A stretch of 64,000 bases of DNA from GCA-2720865 sp047630275 (GTDB lineage: Bacteria > Bdellovibrionota > Bacteriovoracia > Bacteriovoracales > Bacteriovoracaceae), in NCBI GenBank assembly GCA_047630275.1, contig JBLHVN010000002.1, forward strand, positions 496,001 through 560,000, given 5' to 3'. The notes under the pieces are model-generated. The model was not told the DNA's origin, did not search any database, and saw only the letters and a list, made by a program, of their open reading frames with translations. Below, in pieces: positions 34,262-43,872 of the stretch. Made by a program: the position numbers and the translations under genes. Within the stretch, counting starts at the first letter, position 1, and every line of letters starts with the position of its first letter.

Positions 34262-35998
34262 TTACTCTTCGTCGCTACCAGCAACATTGAAACCTTTCAG
34301 TTTGTCAGCAAGTGTAGCTGATTGAGTAACTTCAGAGTGTCCCCCTCTGTTCTCAGAATCAACAGCTGATTTGATTGAAAGTGCAATCTTCTTAGCATCT
34401 TTATCAAGAGAGATAACCATCGCTTTTGGCGTGTCACCTTTTTTGATTACGTCTTCCGGCTTCTCTACTCTTTCTTCAGAAAGTTCAGAGATATGGATTA
34501 GACCTTCGATACCAGTTTCAAGCTCAACGAAAGCTCCAAAGTCAGTTACACGAACAACTTCTGCTTCGATAACTGTTCCAACAGGAAGTCTTTCTTCGAT
34601 CTTCTTCCAAGGATCTTCTTCTAATTGCTTAAGACCAAGACAGAATTTTGTATTGTCCTTATCAACTGTAAGAACCATACCTTCGATCTCGTCGCCTTCT
34701 TTGAATTGCTCAACAAGGTTAACGGCTTTCTTATTCCAGCTAACGTCAGAGATATGAACAAGAGCGTCCACTTCTTCACCAAGGTCAACAAAGATTCCGA
34801 ATTCAACAACAGACTTAACTTTACCTTTAGCTTTAGAGCCAATTGGGTATTTCTTTTCGATGTCAGTCCAAGGGTTAGGCTGAAGTTGTTTTGTCCCAAG
34901 AGAAATTCTCTTGTTCTCAACATCTACTTCTAGAACCTGAGCTTCGATTTTCTCACCAACAGTAAAATGCTTGGCAGGGTTTTTGATAGCCCCAGTCCAG
35001 CTCATTTCACTTACGTGGATAAGACCTTCGATCCCATCAGATAATTCAATAAAAATTCCGTAATCTTTAACAGAAACGACTTCACCAGAAACAACTTTTC
35101 CTGGTTGGTACTTTTCAGGTGCAACTTCCCATGGGTTAGGCTGAACTTGCTTAAGACCAAGAGAGACTCTTTCTTTTTCTGAATCAAACTTAAGAATCTT
35201 AACTTCAATTTCATCCCCGATATTAAGAAGATTTGAAGGATGCTTAACACGTCCCCAGCTCATATCAGTTATGTGTAGAAGACCGTCAATACCACCAAGG
35301 TCGATGAATGCACCGTAATCAGTGATGTTTTTAACGATTCCTTTTACAATCATTCCTTCTTGGATTTGAGATAGAATCTCTCCTCGAAGTTTACCACGCT
35401 CTTCTTGAAGAATAGCACGACGAGAAAGAACAATGTTTCCACGTTTTTTGTTAAACTTGATAACTTTAAATTGCATTGTTTTACCAATGTACTTATCAAG
35501 GTAACGAGTTGGACGAAGATCAATTTGTGAACCAGGTAAGAATGCCTTAACACCGATATCAACTGATAATCCGCCTTTAACTTTAGCAACAACTGTACCT
35601 TCAAGAGGAACACCTGATTCACAAGCATCAGAGATTTTATCCCATGCTTTAAGAATTTCTGCTTTGTCTTTAGAAAGAACAAGGTTTCCAAGTTTAGACT
35701 CTAGTTTTTCTAGGTAAACTTCGATCTCATCGCCTTCTTTAATCTTTAGAGTTCCATCAAAGTTTTGGAATTCTCTAACAGGAATAAGACCTTCCTGCTT
35801 GTAGCCAATATCTACCATTACGTAGTCTTGACCGATGGAGATAACATTACCGTTGAAAGTTTCACCTTCTGAAAATTTCTTCGATACCTGAGTTTCCATT
35901 AATTTTGAAAAATCAGTTGTCTCTGCCGTTTCTTCTTCTTCGCCGAAGACGATATCAAAACCGTCCATCCACTTAGCTTTTAATTCTGTTGGTTGCAT
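34262..35998 (-). CDS. rpsA: 30S ribosomal protein S1
   Basis: About 578 residues from the ATG at 35998, which has a perfect AAGGAGG six bases upstream; an earlier in-frame ATG at 36028 would place that site inside the gene. Six S1 (OB-fold) repeats are visible, each with the LSWGRVKHP- or ISEMSW-like and 'ISLGxKQL' features, the first two more divergent as usual. S1 binds mRNA leaders during initiation. The leader contains a stable hairpin (36041-36072) that may serve autoregulation. Confidence 0.96.
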   Translation of the reverse strand: MQPTELKAKWMDGFDIVFGEEEETAETTDFSKLMETQVSKKFSEGETFNGNVISIGQDYVMVDIGYKQEGLIPVREFQNFDGTLKIKEGDEIEVYLEKLESKLGNLVLSKDKAEILKAWDKISDACESGVPLEGTVVAKVKGGLSVDIGVKAFLPGSQIDLRPTRYLDKYIGKTMQFKVIKFNKKRGNIVLSRRAILQEERGKLRGEILSQIQEGMIVKGIVKNITDYGAFIDLGGIDGLLHITDMSWGRVKHPSNLLNIGDEIEVKILKFDSEKERVSLGLKQVQPNPWEVAPEKYQPGKVVSGEVVSVKDYGIFIELSDGIEGLIHVSEMSWTGAIKNPAKHFTVGEKIEAQVLEVDVENKRISLGTKQLQPNPWTDIEKKYPIGSKAKGKVKSVVEFGIFVDLGEEVDALVHISDVSWNKKAVNLVEQFKEGDEIEGMVLTVDKDNTKFCLGLKQLEEDPWKKIEERLPVGTVIEAEVVRVTDFGAFVELETGIEGLIHISELSEERVEKPEDVIKKGDTPKAMVISLDKDAKKIALSIKSAVDSENRGGHSEVTQSATLADKLKGFNVAGSDEE

Positions 35999-36040
35999 AA
36001 CAACCCTCCTTGCGATGACCGTAGCCATCTATTTTTAATG

Positions 36041-36072
36041 TCCTAGTTTCCGCTACTGCGGGAAGACTAGGA
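36041..36072 (-). promoter_or_regulatory. Stem-loop in the rpsA leader
   Basis: On the minus strand TCCTAGT pairs with ACTAGGA, and an inner TTCCCGC/GCGGAA helix with bulged C closes an AGTA loop. No T-run follows, so it is not a terminator. It lies about 43 bases before the rpsA start, a position suited to translational autoregulation by S1 (inference). Confidence 0.55.
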
Positions 36073-36127
36073 TCAATACGAAAACGCGCGCAGAATATCG
36101 GAATTACAGGGAGTTGTACAATAAAAT

Positions 36128-37300
36128 CTAGTTTTTTGAGGCCATAGAACCAGCCTTTCTAAGGCGGTAACGCTCTCTTCTCATGACTACTTTTTCATAG
36201 GCCCTAAAGTACTGATTTTCTTGATTTTCATAGGAGTGATCCTTGCGGATCTGACCGGAAGCGATTTCAATCTGATCTTGATAAGTATCCGGGTCGGATA
36301 ATAACTTCTCCCACTTTCGTACTATTTCCCTGACATCATTGTTCTTATAGGTCTCTCCCACCTTTCCATAGACTGAGAAAAACTCAACAGTAGAGGGGTG
36401 TCTTGGGACTAAGATAGGAGTTCCTATACTTATGGCCATCAAAGAAAAGTCATCAAGACCTTCACCTTTTAACAAGCTCATCCAAAGATCAAAGTGCTGA
36501 ATATAATTTGAAGGCTTGCCCCCAGAATAAAAAACGACATGTTCTTCAACTCCAGTTTCTAAAACTTTTTGCTTCAATCCTTGATAGACAGACTTCTCAG
36601 ACCATAAGCCTTCTGTCACAAAGACAAGCTTGATAGGTTTTTTCCAATCAAAATACTCATTCGATACTTCTAACGCTTTTATATAAGAGGCAAATTTACC
36701 GATGTTCTTATCTGAATCTGAGACATAGATTCCTATTGAATAGAACTGCTCAAATTTATCAAAGATCACAGCTTCTTCATGAGATTTTTCATCTCCTATT
36801 AATAGAGGAGGCCTGACCTCAATTTTGCGCGAAGGCATGCCTAATCTGCTCCACGAGTTCTTAACTAAATGATCAAAAGGGACAAAGATCATGTCGCATC
36901 GTCTTATTAAAAGCCTATGCCAGAGAACCCTGTAGTTCTTTTTAAGTTCAAAATATTGTGAATGAATAACAGAAACTTCTTTATTCCCTCTTAGGAAAAA
37001 GCAGATTGGCCAAAGAATATTTAATTTATAACAATGAACAAGGGCCAATTCATTATCTTCAAGAAGTGAAGATAAGGTTTTTAACTTAGGCCATAAGAAA
37101 AAATGAGTTTGAACAAGGCCTGGGTGATAGTATTTCTTTATCTTGTCGTTGTAGAGGTGCTTATCAATTGGAGAATCTTTTAGCCCATAGAAGATGACGT
37201 CACTTCCTCTTGCCAAGGCAATCTTTATATCATGAACAAGACTCCTCTCCCTGGCTTCCCACCTATTCGTTGGACAAACAAAGAGGATTTTCTTCTTCAC
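36128..37300 (-). CDS. Glycosyltransferase (GT-B fold, group 1-like)
   Basis: A 390-residue protein with Rossmann-like N-terminal half (KILFVCPTNRW) and a C-terminal half containing SLLKGEGLDDFSLMAISIGTPILV, the acidic/nucleotide-sugar region of GT4-type enzymes. It ends the bamA-lpx gene block and overlaps the DUF3108 gene by four bases, so it probably adds a sugar to lipid A or LPS core. Donor and acceptor are unknown. Confidence 0.75.
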   Translation of the reverse strand: MKKKILFVCPTNRWEARERSLVHDIKIALARGSDVIFYGLKDSPIDKHLYNDKIKKYYHPGLVQTHFFLWPKLKTLSSLLEDNELALVHCYKLNILWPICFFLRGNKEVSVIHSQYFELKKNYRVLWHRLLIRRCDMIFVPFDHLVKNSWSRLGMPSRKIEVRPPLLIGDEKSHEEAVIFDKFEQFYSIGIYVSDSDKNIGKFASYIKALEVSNEYFDWKKPIKLVFVTEGLWSEKSVYQGLKQKVLETGVEEHVVFYSGGKPSNYIQHFDLWMSLLKGEGLDDFSLMAISIGTPILVPRHPSTVEFFSVYGKVGETYKNNDVREIVRKWEKLLSDPDTYQDQIEIASGQIRKDHSYENQENQYFRAYEKVVMRRERYRLRKAGSMASKN

Positions 37301-38403
37301 GGCATCTTTCCTGGGATATGTTCTTCAATTTCCCCTTCTATAGCCCCAAATTTAAGCTTGGCCTTTAGTTTTAAAAAGATCCTATCCGCATCATTGGAGT
37401 ACCAAAAGCTTATGGTGCTCTGTTGCTTCTTTGTATCTGACTTTGGAGGCAAGGCCACTGTGTCTAATCGGATCGCTTTCTTCCAAACACCTAAGGCCTT
37501 AACTTCATCATTCACGCTAGCGACTGTAACAGTGAGGCGCCAAAACTTTCCTCTCGTAAAAACCGGGAACTTATAAACGTCCCCTTTTTTAAGAGGTAAT
37601 CCCCTAACAAAGAAAAGAGTCGACATAAAGTCCTGATAGTACTTTGGGATATAGGCTTCTTTTTCAATATTTCGAACTTCGTTGTTCTTCTTTTTAAGAC
37701 GTTTATAAAAAAGATAGGTCTTCTTTTCTTCTTGATCAAAGAGCTGAAGGTCATCTACATCTTTATTAGATTCTCTCTGCACTAAAGAGTACTTGATCGG
37801 CAGGAAGTCTTTAGAAGAGACATAGGTTTCAACCATATCATCTGCTTCATAAACATATTTATAAAACTTACTGGTTTTAAACAGCGCTCTAAAATGAATA
37901 GCATCTCTTTGGGCGATCTTTAGATTTCCAGTGGTGACAAATCGAACATGACCAGCTGTTATGCCTAAGTAATTAATAGCGAAAAGAAACTCTTCTCCTA
38001 CTTTATAAAAGGGAGAATAGTTCTTCCAAGTCTTCTTAGAGTCTATATCGAGATCAAGCAGTTCTTTTGGATAATCTTCTGGAAGGCCCTCTTTTTCAAT
38101 GGGAGACTTCGCCGGTTCGATCTTTGTCTCAACAACTTCCTTTTCACTACTTATATTGATGATCTTTTTAACTTTTATATCTTGCCTAGCAATCTTCGCT
38201 TCTTCTTTAACGACTATTGTTTTTTTCTCAACAGAAGGAGCTGGCTCCTCCACTTTTTCTTCAACGATAAACTTGGCAAACTTCTTATTTTCTATATTAA
38301 AAGTTTCCGCAAGGTCTGGAGAAACTTGATCAGAGAAGACTTTATCCTCAGTTGAAGAACAAGAATTAAAAATTAATATGAGAAGGAAAAGTATCTTTTT
38401 CAA
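37297..38403 (-). CDS. DUF3108 lipoprotein
   Basis: A 368-residue lipoprotein with lipobox FNSC (Cys 15). About 110 residues of charged linker are followed by a DUF3108 domain (FAINYLGITAGHVRFVTTGN through the WRLTVTV strand). DUF3108 proteins are periplasmic and often sit near LPS genes; the function is not settled. Coupled by four-base overlaps to lpxK upstream and the glycosyltransferase downstream. Confidence 0.8.
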   Translation of the reverse strand: MKKILFLLILIFNSCSSTEDKVFSDQVSPDLAETFNIENKKFAKFIVEEKVEEPAPSVEKKTIVVKEEAKIARQDIKVKKIINISSEKEVVETKIEPAKSPIEKEGLPEDYPKELLDLDIDSKKTWKNYSPFYKVGEEFLFAINYLGITAGHVRFVTTGNLKIAQRDAIHFRALFKTSKFYKYVYEADDMVETYVSSKDFLPIKYSLVQRESNKDVDDLQLFDQEEKKTYLFYKRLKKKNNEVRNIEKEAYIPKYYQDFMSTLFFVRGLPLKKGDVYKFPVFTRGKFWRLTVTVASVNDEVKALGVWKKAIRLDTVALPPKSDTKKQQSTISFWYSNDADRIFLKLKAKLKFGAIEGEIEEHIPGKMP

Positions 38404-39458
38404 AGCTTAACGACCTCATCTACTGCTTTTTTAACAAGGTCTTCTCCATTTAAAAACTCAACTTGAATTTCTAAATACAAGATCCTTGGATCTTCAGCAA
38501 TCTTTCTCATCTTAACCATGTCTTTTTCAGTTGTAACAATATAGGCATCATGTTCGTCTGCTAATTTTAAGACTTCAGCTAGATCATCTTGATTAAAATC
38601 ATGATGGTCGGGAAAAGACTCTGTCTTGATAATTTCTGCTCCAAGAGAGTCAATAAGATTGAAGAAAGAAACAGGCGAAGCAATTCCAGCGACGCAAATA
38701 ACTTTTTTTCCTGTAATTTCTTTTAAGTGAAACTTCTTTTGATAAGTTGAAGAATAAAAACCTCTTGGCCGATAACGCATTTCCGCCACAGGAAGATTGG
38801 TTGGTAAGTTCTTAAAGATGAGGTTCTTTAAGTTTTTTAATTGAGTTGGGTCAACCTGATCCACCCTCCCAATGATGACAAGGTCCGCATCAAGCATGGC
38901 GCGAAAGCCCTCACGCATATAACCTCGGGGAGCTACTTTATATCTGTTCAAAGGCATGAGAGCGTCAAAGAGGACAATATTGAGGTTTCTTTTAATCTTT
39001 AGATGCTGATGACCATCATCTAGGAGAACCACATCTGGCTTAACTCTTGGGAAATAATAATCTAGGTTCTTCGACCTCTTCTTTCCGACGACAATGGAGG
39101 CATTCTTTAATCTACGAGCGAGTAAGAGAGCTTCGTCTCCATACTCTTTGGGGTTAAAGCCAAGCCTTCTATCAGCTTTAATAATCCCACTTGAATGCTC
39201 TAACTTACCTTTATAACCTCTCATTAAGATCAGAACGTCTTTTTCGAGAGTCTCTAAATACTCAGATAGCCACATAGTAAAAGGAGTCTTTCCCGTTCCC
39301 CCGAAAGTGACATTACCAATAGAGATTATAGGGACGTGATATTCATTTGAGGAGAAGACATCATAATTATAAAAGAATCGTCTAAGCCTATAAGACCATT
39401 CCCAAAGAAAAGAAATAGGGATTAAGAGGAAGCTAAAGAATTTCAAGAAGCCGGTCAT
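38400..39458 (-). CDS. lpxK: Tetraacyldisaccharide 4'-kinase LpxK
   Basis: A 352-residue LpxK, the inner-membrane kinase that phosphorylates the lipid A precursor at the 4' position. One N-terminal membrane helix precedes the P-loop VTFGGTGKTP, and DVVLLDDGHQH carries the catalytic Asp/His pair region. Overlaps lpxB by four bases. Its presence argues that lipid A here receives a 4'-phosphate, at least transiently. Confidence 0.95.
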   Translation of the reverse strand: MTGFLKFFSFLLIPISFLWEWSYRLRRFFYNYDVFSSNEYHVPIISIGNVTFGGTGKTPFTMWLSEYLETLEKDVLILMRGYKGKLEHSSGIIKADRRLGFNPKEYGDEALLLARRLKNASIVVGKKRSKNLDYYFPRVKPDVVLLDDGHQHLKIKRNLNIVLFDALMPLNRYKVAPRGYMREGFRAMLDADLVIIGRVDQVDPTQLKNLKNLIFKNLPTNLPVAEMRYRPRGFYSSTYQKKFHLKEITGKKVICVAGIASPVSFFNLIDSLGAEIIKTESFPDHHDFNQDDLAEVLKLADEHDAYIVTTEKDMVKMRKIAEDPRILYLEIQVEFLNGEDLVKKAVDEVVKL

Positions 39459-40606
39459 TTTCTATCTCCTTCATAAGAAGAATTAATGACTGAAGCCATA
39501 TACTTACCCGTTTCAGAACTATCCCCTTTTAAGAGGTCTTTAGTTTTCTTAAGCTTATTTTTTATTCTTGTATAAGACTCTTTATTATCGATCCATTCAT
39601 TTAAAGTTTTAAAGATATTAGTTTGATCTACTATGTCCTGAATAAGTTCAGGGAACAGCCTTTCTTGATGAACAATATTAGCTAAGGCAACCGGCCCCTT
39701 GTAATTCACAAAAGAATAAAAGATATAAGAGTTTAACAATGAAGTTTTATAGCAAACCACCGTGGGCACTTCAAATAGAGCACAGGCCAAGGTTACGGTT
39801 CCGCTAGCGGCTAAACACAGATGGGCCTTTCTAAGGGCCTTCGGTAAGTCTTTATCCTCGTAGATATGATCAATCAAAGCCTCATAGGGTTTATAAAGGT
39901 TAGGCTCTACATTAGGAGACTTTACCAAGTGGACTCTGACTTTCTTTTTTGTTTTTAAAGTTTTTACGGTTTGAATGAATTCAGGCAAAAGATACTTAAC
40001 TTCAAAATTTCTTGATCCAGGTAATAAAAGTAGATCAATCCCCTTTTCTAAATCTTCAAAAGTCCGCTCGGGCACGCCTTTAGCTAGTTCATCTTTATAA
40101 GTGAGGTATAATGGATGATTGACCCCATAGACTCGGCTTACACCTCTTGATTCAAACCACTCTTTTTCAAAAGGAAGGATAGTAAAGAGAGTGTGAACAG
40201 CTTTTTCAATGGCCTTCGCTCTCCAAGGTTTCCAAACCCAAGCCTGAGGGGCAACGTAATAAAGAATTTTCACACCCTTTTTACTAAGTCTTTTAGCTAA
40301 TCTTAAGTTGAAATCTTGAAAATCAATTAAGATAGCAACCTTTGTTCCCCTATCGAGGACTTCTTTTTCCATACGCTCTAAGGCTTTTTTATAAAATGGA
40401 ATCTTTAGAATAACTTCACTAAATCCCCAACTGCTAAAATCTTTCAAATGATAGATAAGTGAGACTCCCTTATCTTTTAAAAGCTCTCCACCTACTCCCC
40501 AAAACTCAACTTCTTTGCATTCTGATGTTAAGTCATCAAAGAAGCTAAGGGCGTGTTCTTCCCCAGAAGGTTCGCCAGCAATAATTAAACAGTTAGGGTT
40601 AGTCAT
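39455..40606 (-). CDS. lpxB: Lipid-A-disaccharide synthase LpxB
   Basis: A 383-residue GT19 enzyme that condenses UDP-diacyl sugar with lipid X. The N-terminal AGEPSGEEHA motif, VWAWKPWRA-like segment (APQAWVWKP) and LLPGSRNFEV are hallmarks. Its start directly follows the stop of the oxidoreductase gene and overlaps lpxK by four bases. Confidence 0.95.
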   Translation of the reverse strand: MTNPNCLIIAGEPSGEEHALSFFDDLTSECKEVEFWGVGGELLKDKGVSLIYHLKDFSSWGFSEVILKIPFYKKALERMEKEVLDRGTKVAILIDFQDFNLRLAKRLSKKGVKILYYVAPQAWVWKPWRAKAIEKAVHTLFTILPFEKEWFESRGVSRVYGVNHPLYLTYKDELAKGVPERTFEDLEKGIDLLLLPGSRNFEVKYLLPEFIQTVKTLKTKKKVRVHLVKSPNVEPNLYKPYEALIDHIYEDKDLPKALRKAHLCLAASGTVTLACALFEVPTVVCYKTSLLNSYIFYSFVNYKGPVALANIVHQERLFPELIQDIVDQTNIFKTLNEWIDNKESYTRIKNKLKKTKDLLKGDSSETGKYMASVINSSYEGDRK

Positions 40607-41563
40607 TTATATTTTAACAGAGCTCCTAGACTCCAGTGATTTCTGTATACAATCTATCCAATGAATCACTTGTACTCCATCTTTAATAGGTACAATTGAT
40701 TCTGTAGTATTCAAGATTGAGTTGTAAAAATGATCTTGTTCTTCCAAAAGATGATCAGCTTTTTCATAAGATTTTTTTACGATTTGCTCCCCAGTTTCTC
40801 CTGGAGCAGCAAAAGTATAACTAAAGTTCATAAGGTCTACTAAAAGACAGCCCTTTTCTCCAATAACCTCTAATGACCTCGCTTCTTGAACATGACCTCT
40901 GCCGGAGGTCACAATAGCCGTTCTCCCTGAATCAAAACTTAGTGAAGCGCTGACATGATCCCATTTATCTGTGCTAATCTTATGACCTTTTGCCTGCACA
41001 CTTGAAGGTGCTTCACCTAAAAGAAACCATAAGAGGTCTAAATCATGAATCATCAAGTCGCTAACAACATCCACATCAGTCGCTCTACCTTTAAAAGGGG
41101 CATAGCGATTGATAGTTATAGTTGCATCACTTTTTAAAAGCTCTAAGATCTTTGGATTATTTTTAATGGTTTTCCACACGGGATGAAATCTTTCGCTATG
41201 ACCTACTTGTATAACCAAGTTAGGCTCAGACAAGCTTAGCTCTTCTAGCATACGGGCCGTTTTAATCGAATCCGTTAATGGCTTTTCACAAAAAACATGT
41301 TTGTTATTTTTAATCAAAGTCTCACTTAGAGAATAATGAAATGAAGTGGGGGTAACAATAAGGGCGGCATCTATTTGATCTAAGATGTCATCAAGATTTA
41401 GGACCACTTTAACTTCAGGAAATTGTTCCAAGGCCCTAGCAGCTCCCTTGTCACTAGCTTCAACGATACAAACAAGCTCGGCATTATGATGGGCCAAGAC
41501 TTTCTGTACATGCCATTTCCCTAAAAATCCACAGCCTATAACGGCTACTTTTACTTTTTTCAA
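40607..41563 (-). CDS. Gfo/Idh/MocA oxidoreductase, candidate UDP-GlcNAc 3-dehydrogenase (GnnA-like)
   Basis: A 318-residue NAD(P)-dependent sugar oxidoreductase: Rossmann motif VIGCGFLGKWHVQ (9-21), VFCEKPLTD near residue 92 with the family lysine, and DLMIHDLDLL with the catalytic His. It sits between lpxA and lpxB. In Acidithiobacillus and Leptospira a GnnA of this family, with the aminotransferase GnnB, makes the 3-amino sugar used for amide-linked lipid A. I infer the same role here, but gnnB is not in the window and the substrate is untested. Confidence 0.8.
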   Translation of the reverse strand: MKKVKVAVIGCGFLGKWHVQKVLAHHNAELVCIVEASDKGAARALEQFPEVKVVLNLDDILDQIDAALIVTPTSFHYSLSETLIKNNKHVFCEKPLTDSIKTARMLEELSLSEPNLVIQVGHSERFHPVWKTIKNNPKILELLKSDATITINRYAPFKGRATDVDVVSDLMIHDLDLLWFLLGEAPSSVQAKGHKISTDKWDHVSASLSFDSGRTAIVTSGRGHVQEARSLEVIGEKGCLLVDLMNFSYTFAAPGETGEQIVKKSYEKADHLLEEQDHFYNSILNTTESIVPIKDGVQVIHWIDCIQKSLESRSSVKI

Positions 41564-41571
41564 AATAATCC

Positions 41572-42366
41572 TTACGACATAAAAGGAGCAATTCCCACTT
41601 CACTACGCCTAATTTCAGAGGCCATCTCTTGAATGATTTCATTCTCAACAAACTCTTCCATTAACTCTTCATGATCAATAAAAGCTCTTGGAGAGAGAGC
41701 ATTTGCCTCCATCATTCGATAGAAATCGACGACTTCCGAGATGACTTGCTTTGAATATCCATTTCTTCTTAGACCAATAATATTGATCCCTTTAAGCCTG
41801 ACTCGGTTACCATAACCTGTGCAAAAGATTGGTATGTCTCTATCAACCGCAGAGGCTCCACCTAGGTAGGCGCCTCTTCCTAAGGAAACAAATTGAGAGA
41901 TCTGGCAACCTCCCCCTAAGATAACTTTATCACCAATCTTTACATGCCCCGCTAAGTTTACTGAGTTTGCAAAGACACAATCATTTCCAACTCTGACATC
42001 ATGACCTAAATGAACATGGGCCATAAACATATTTCGATCACCAATCTCAGTCTTTTGATTTTCCTTTAAGGTTCCTCTGTGAATAGAGACATATTCTCTA
42101 AATAGGTTTCCACTTCCAATCAAGGTTTGAGTTGGTTCGTTATTATAAGTTTTATCTTGTGGAGGAGCGCCGATAGAACTGAATTGAAAGAATTCATTAT
42201 CTTCTTTAGCGATTAAGACCCCATCTAAAATGACATGTGGATGAACTATACAATTATCACCTAATTCAACATTTTCACCAACGATTGAATAAGCACCGAT
42301 CGATACATTTTTCCCAAACTTTGCTCCCTCACTTACAAGGGCCGTAGGATGAATACTTACAGTCAT
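41572..42366 (-). CDS. lpxA: Acyl-[ACP]--UDP-N-acetylglucosamine O-acyltransferase LpxA
   Basis: About 264 residues from the ATG at 42366, with AGGAG five bases upstream; this matches the family length, and an earlier start inside fabZ is rejected. Left-handed beta-helix hexapeptide repeats fill the first two thirds, with the catalytic His in AHVHLGHDVRVG. It attaches the first acyl chain in lipid A synthesis. If the neighbouring oxidoreductase makes a 3-amino sugar, this enzyme would form an amide instead of an ester. Confidence 0.95.
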   Translation of the reverse strand: MTVSIHPTALVSEGAKFGKNVSIGAYSIVGENVELGDNCIVHPHVILDGVLIAKEDNEFFQFSSIGAPPQDKTYNNEPTQTLIGSGNLFREYVSIHRGTLKENQKTEIGDRNMFMAHVHLGHDVRVGNDCVFANSVNLAGHVKIGDKVILGGGCQISQFVSLGRGAYLGGASAVDRDIPIFCTGYGNRVRLKGINIIGLRRNGYSKQVISEVVDFYRMMEANALSPRAFIDHEELMEEFVENEIIQEMASEIRRSEVGIAPFMS

Positions 42367-42373
42367 AAGACTC

Positions 42374-42862
42374 CTAAAGCTTAACTGAAGCCATAACAGT
42401 AGCTTCAGAAATAATGGTATCACCGCTAATAATCTGACATTCGTGAGAGTTAAAAGGGCCTCTTATTTTTACACACTTACTTTTAATAATAAGATCCATT
42501 CCTGGACCAATTGGTTTTCTAAATTTTGCATTACTCACAGAAAGAAGAACTACTTCCATATTACTTTTAGATGGGTCTTCAATTGTTCCTACTAAAGCGA
42601 ATGCTGCAGCTTGGGCCATCATTTCAATTTGAACAACACCTGGAAGGATTGGGTTTCCAGGAAAATGTCCTGCAAAGATAGGATGGTCTTCTTTGGTTCT
42701 ATAATGGGCCACTATTTCAGCATTAAGTGTATCTTTAGCTTCAAGTAGATCTCCTTTTTTTAAATCAATTCCTGGATAGGTCACTGACTCAACCGAATCA
42801 ATAAAAAGAAAAGGCTCCCTATGAGGGATAAAATTCATGACTTGTTCTTTATTCATCAGCAT
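42374..42862 (-). CDS. fabZ: 3-hydroxyacyl-[ACP] dehydratase FabZ
   Basis: A 162-residue hotdog-fold protein with HREPFLFIDSV, GHFPGNPILPGVVQIE (active His and Glu) and the usual length. GAGG five bases before the ATG. It competes with LpxA/LpxD for 3-hydroxyacyl-ACP, which explains the conserved placement between lpxD and lpxA. Confidence 0.96.
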   Translation of the reverse strand: MLMNKEQVMNFIPHREPFLFIDSVESVTYPGIDLKKGDLLEAKDTLNAEIVAHYRTKEDHPIFAGHFPGNPILPGVVQIEMMAQAAAFALVGTIEDPSKSNMEVVLLSVSNAKFRKPIGPGMDLIIKSKCVKIRGPFNSHECQIISGDTIISEATVMASVKL

Positions 42863-42873
42863 ATTTACCTCGA

Positions 42874-43857
42874 TTATTTTCTTAGGGATTCTTTTCTAAC
42901 AAATGCAATCCCTCTCATCCACTCTTTAAGTGGCCTTGCAGGATGACCACCAAGAGTCGTCTTTGCAGGCCAATCACAATTAACCAAAGAGCCGCCGGCA
43001 ACCTGGCAACCAGGACCAAGCTCCATATTATCGCCCATCCCCGACTTGCCACCGAAGACCGTAAAATCCCCAATCCTAGAGCTTCCACCAATGGCCACAT
43101 GGCCACAGATCATCACACCAGTTCCTAGCTTACAGTTATGTCCGATCTGCACATTATTATCTAGCTTAGAGCCTTCTCCGATTAGGGTAGGAGAGAAGGT
43201 TCCCCCATCAATCTGAGAATTTGCTCCAATTTCTACATGTGATGAAATCTTAACCCCACCCATATGCCAAACCTTATGATGAACTCCTCCAGAGAAGTTA
43301 TAACCAAATCCATCAGCACCTATGACAGAGCCTGAGTGGATACGAACATCATCTTCTAATTCAACAAAAGGATAAAGAATAGAATTAGGGAAAAGCTCAC
43401 AACCCTCTCCCACTGAACAGTTGTCCATAACAACAGCTCCTGGGTGGATGATTGTATTACCTCCAATCGATGTGTTCTTACCAACAAAAGCCCCTTCATG
43501 AATGATGGCCGATGGAGAAACACAGGATTTAAAATGCGGTTTTTTCATCTTCTCTAAATAGAAAGGCTTAGAAAGTAAGCTCACGGCTAAATCGATATTC
43601 TCTACTGAACAAATTGTTAATGGAGACTTCGTGGTCAACTCTGAAACTGAATCTTTAAGCTTAGTCCCGACTAAGAAGTTCATCCTTGGAAGTTCGGAAT
43701 CTAAAACCTGAGCTAAGAATTTCTTATTCTTAATAAATAGAAGTCCGTTTTCAAACAAATTGTCTAAGTCTGAAATACCAGTGATATTGAGGTCGTCGCT
43801 TTTACCTTCTAAAACTTCAATATCAGTTAAGATTTTTTTAATATTTTCAAATTTCAT
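42874..43857 (-). CDS. lpxD: UDP-3-O-acylglucosamine N-acyltransferase LpxD
   Basis: About 327 residues from MKFENIKK (ATG 43857), which matches the usual N-terminus; an ATG at 43884 with a G-rich site upstream lies within a hairpin loop and adds nine unlikely residues. N-terminal uridine-binding domain, then hexapeptide repeats with the catalytic His in NNVQIGHNCKLG and a C-terminal helix. It adds the second acyl chain in lipid A synthesis. Confidence 0.93.
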   Translation of the reverse strand: MKFENIKKILTDIEVLEGKSDDLNITGISDLDNLFENGLLFIKNKKFLAQVLDSELPRMNFLVGTKLKDSVSELTTKSPLTICSVENIDLAVSLLSKPFYLEKMKKPHFKSCVSPSAIIHEGAFVGKNTSIGGNTIIHPGAVVMDNCSVGEGCELFPNSILYPFVELEDDVRIHSGSVIGADGFGYNFSGGVHHKVWHMGGVKISSHVEIGANSQIDGGTFSPTLIGEGSKLDNNVQIGHNCKLGTGVMICGHVAIGGSSRIGDFTVFGGKSGMGDNMELGPGCQVAGGSLVNCDWPAKTTLGGHPARPLKEWMRGIAFVRKESLRK

Positions 43858-43872
43858 AGTTCTCATATAGCA

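Noticed and set aside
35999..36028. Upstream ATG as start of rpsA
   Set aside because: The perfect AAGGAGG lies inside this extension and serves the ATG at 35998.
42367..42423. Extended N-terminus of LpxA
   Set aside because: It would overlap the fabZ coding region and exceed the family length; the ATG at 42366 has its own AGGAG.
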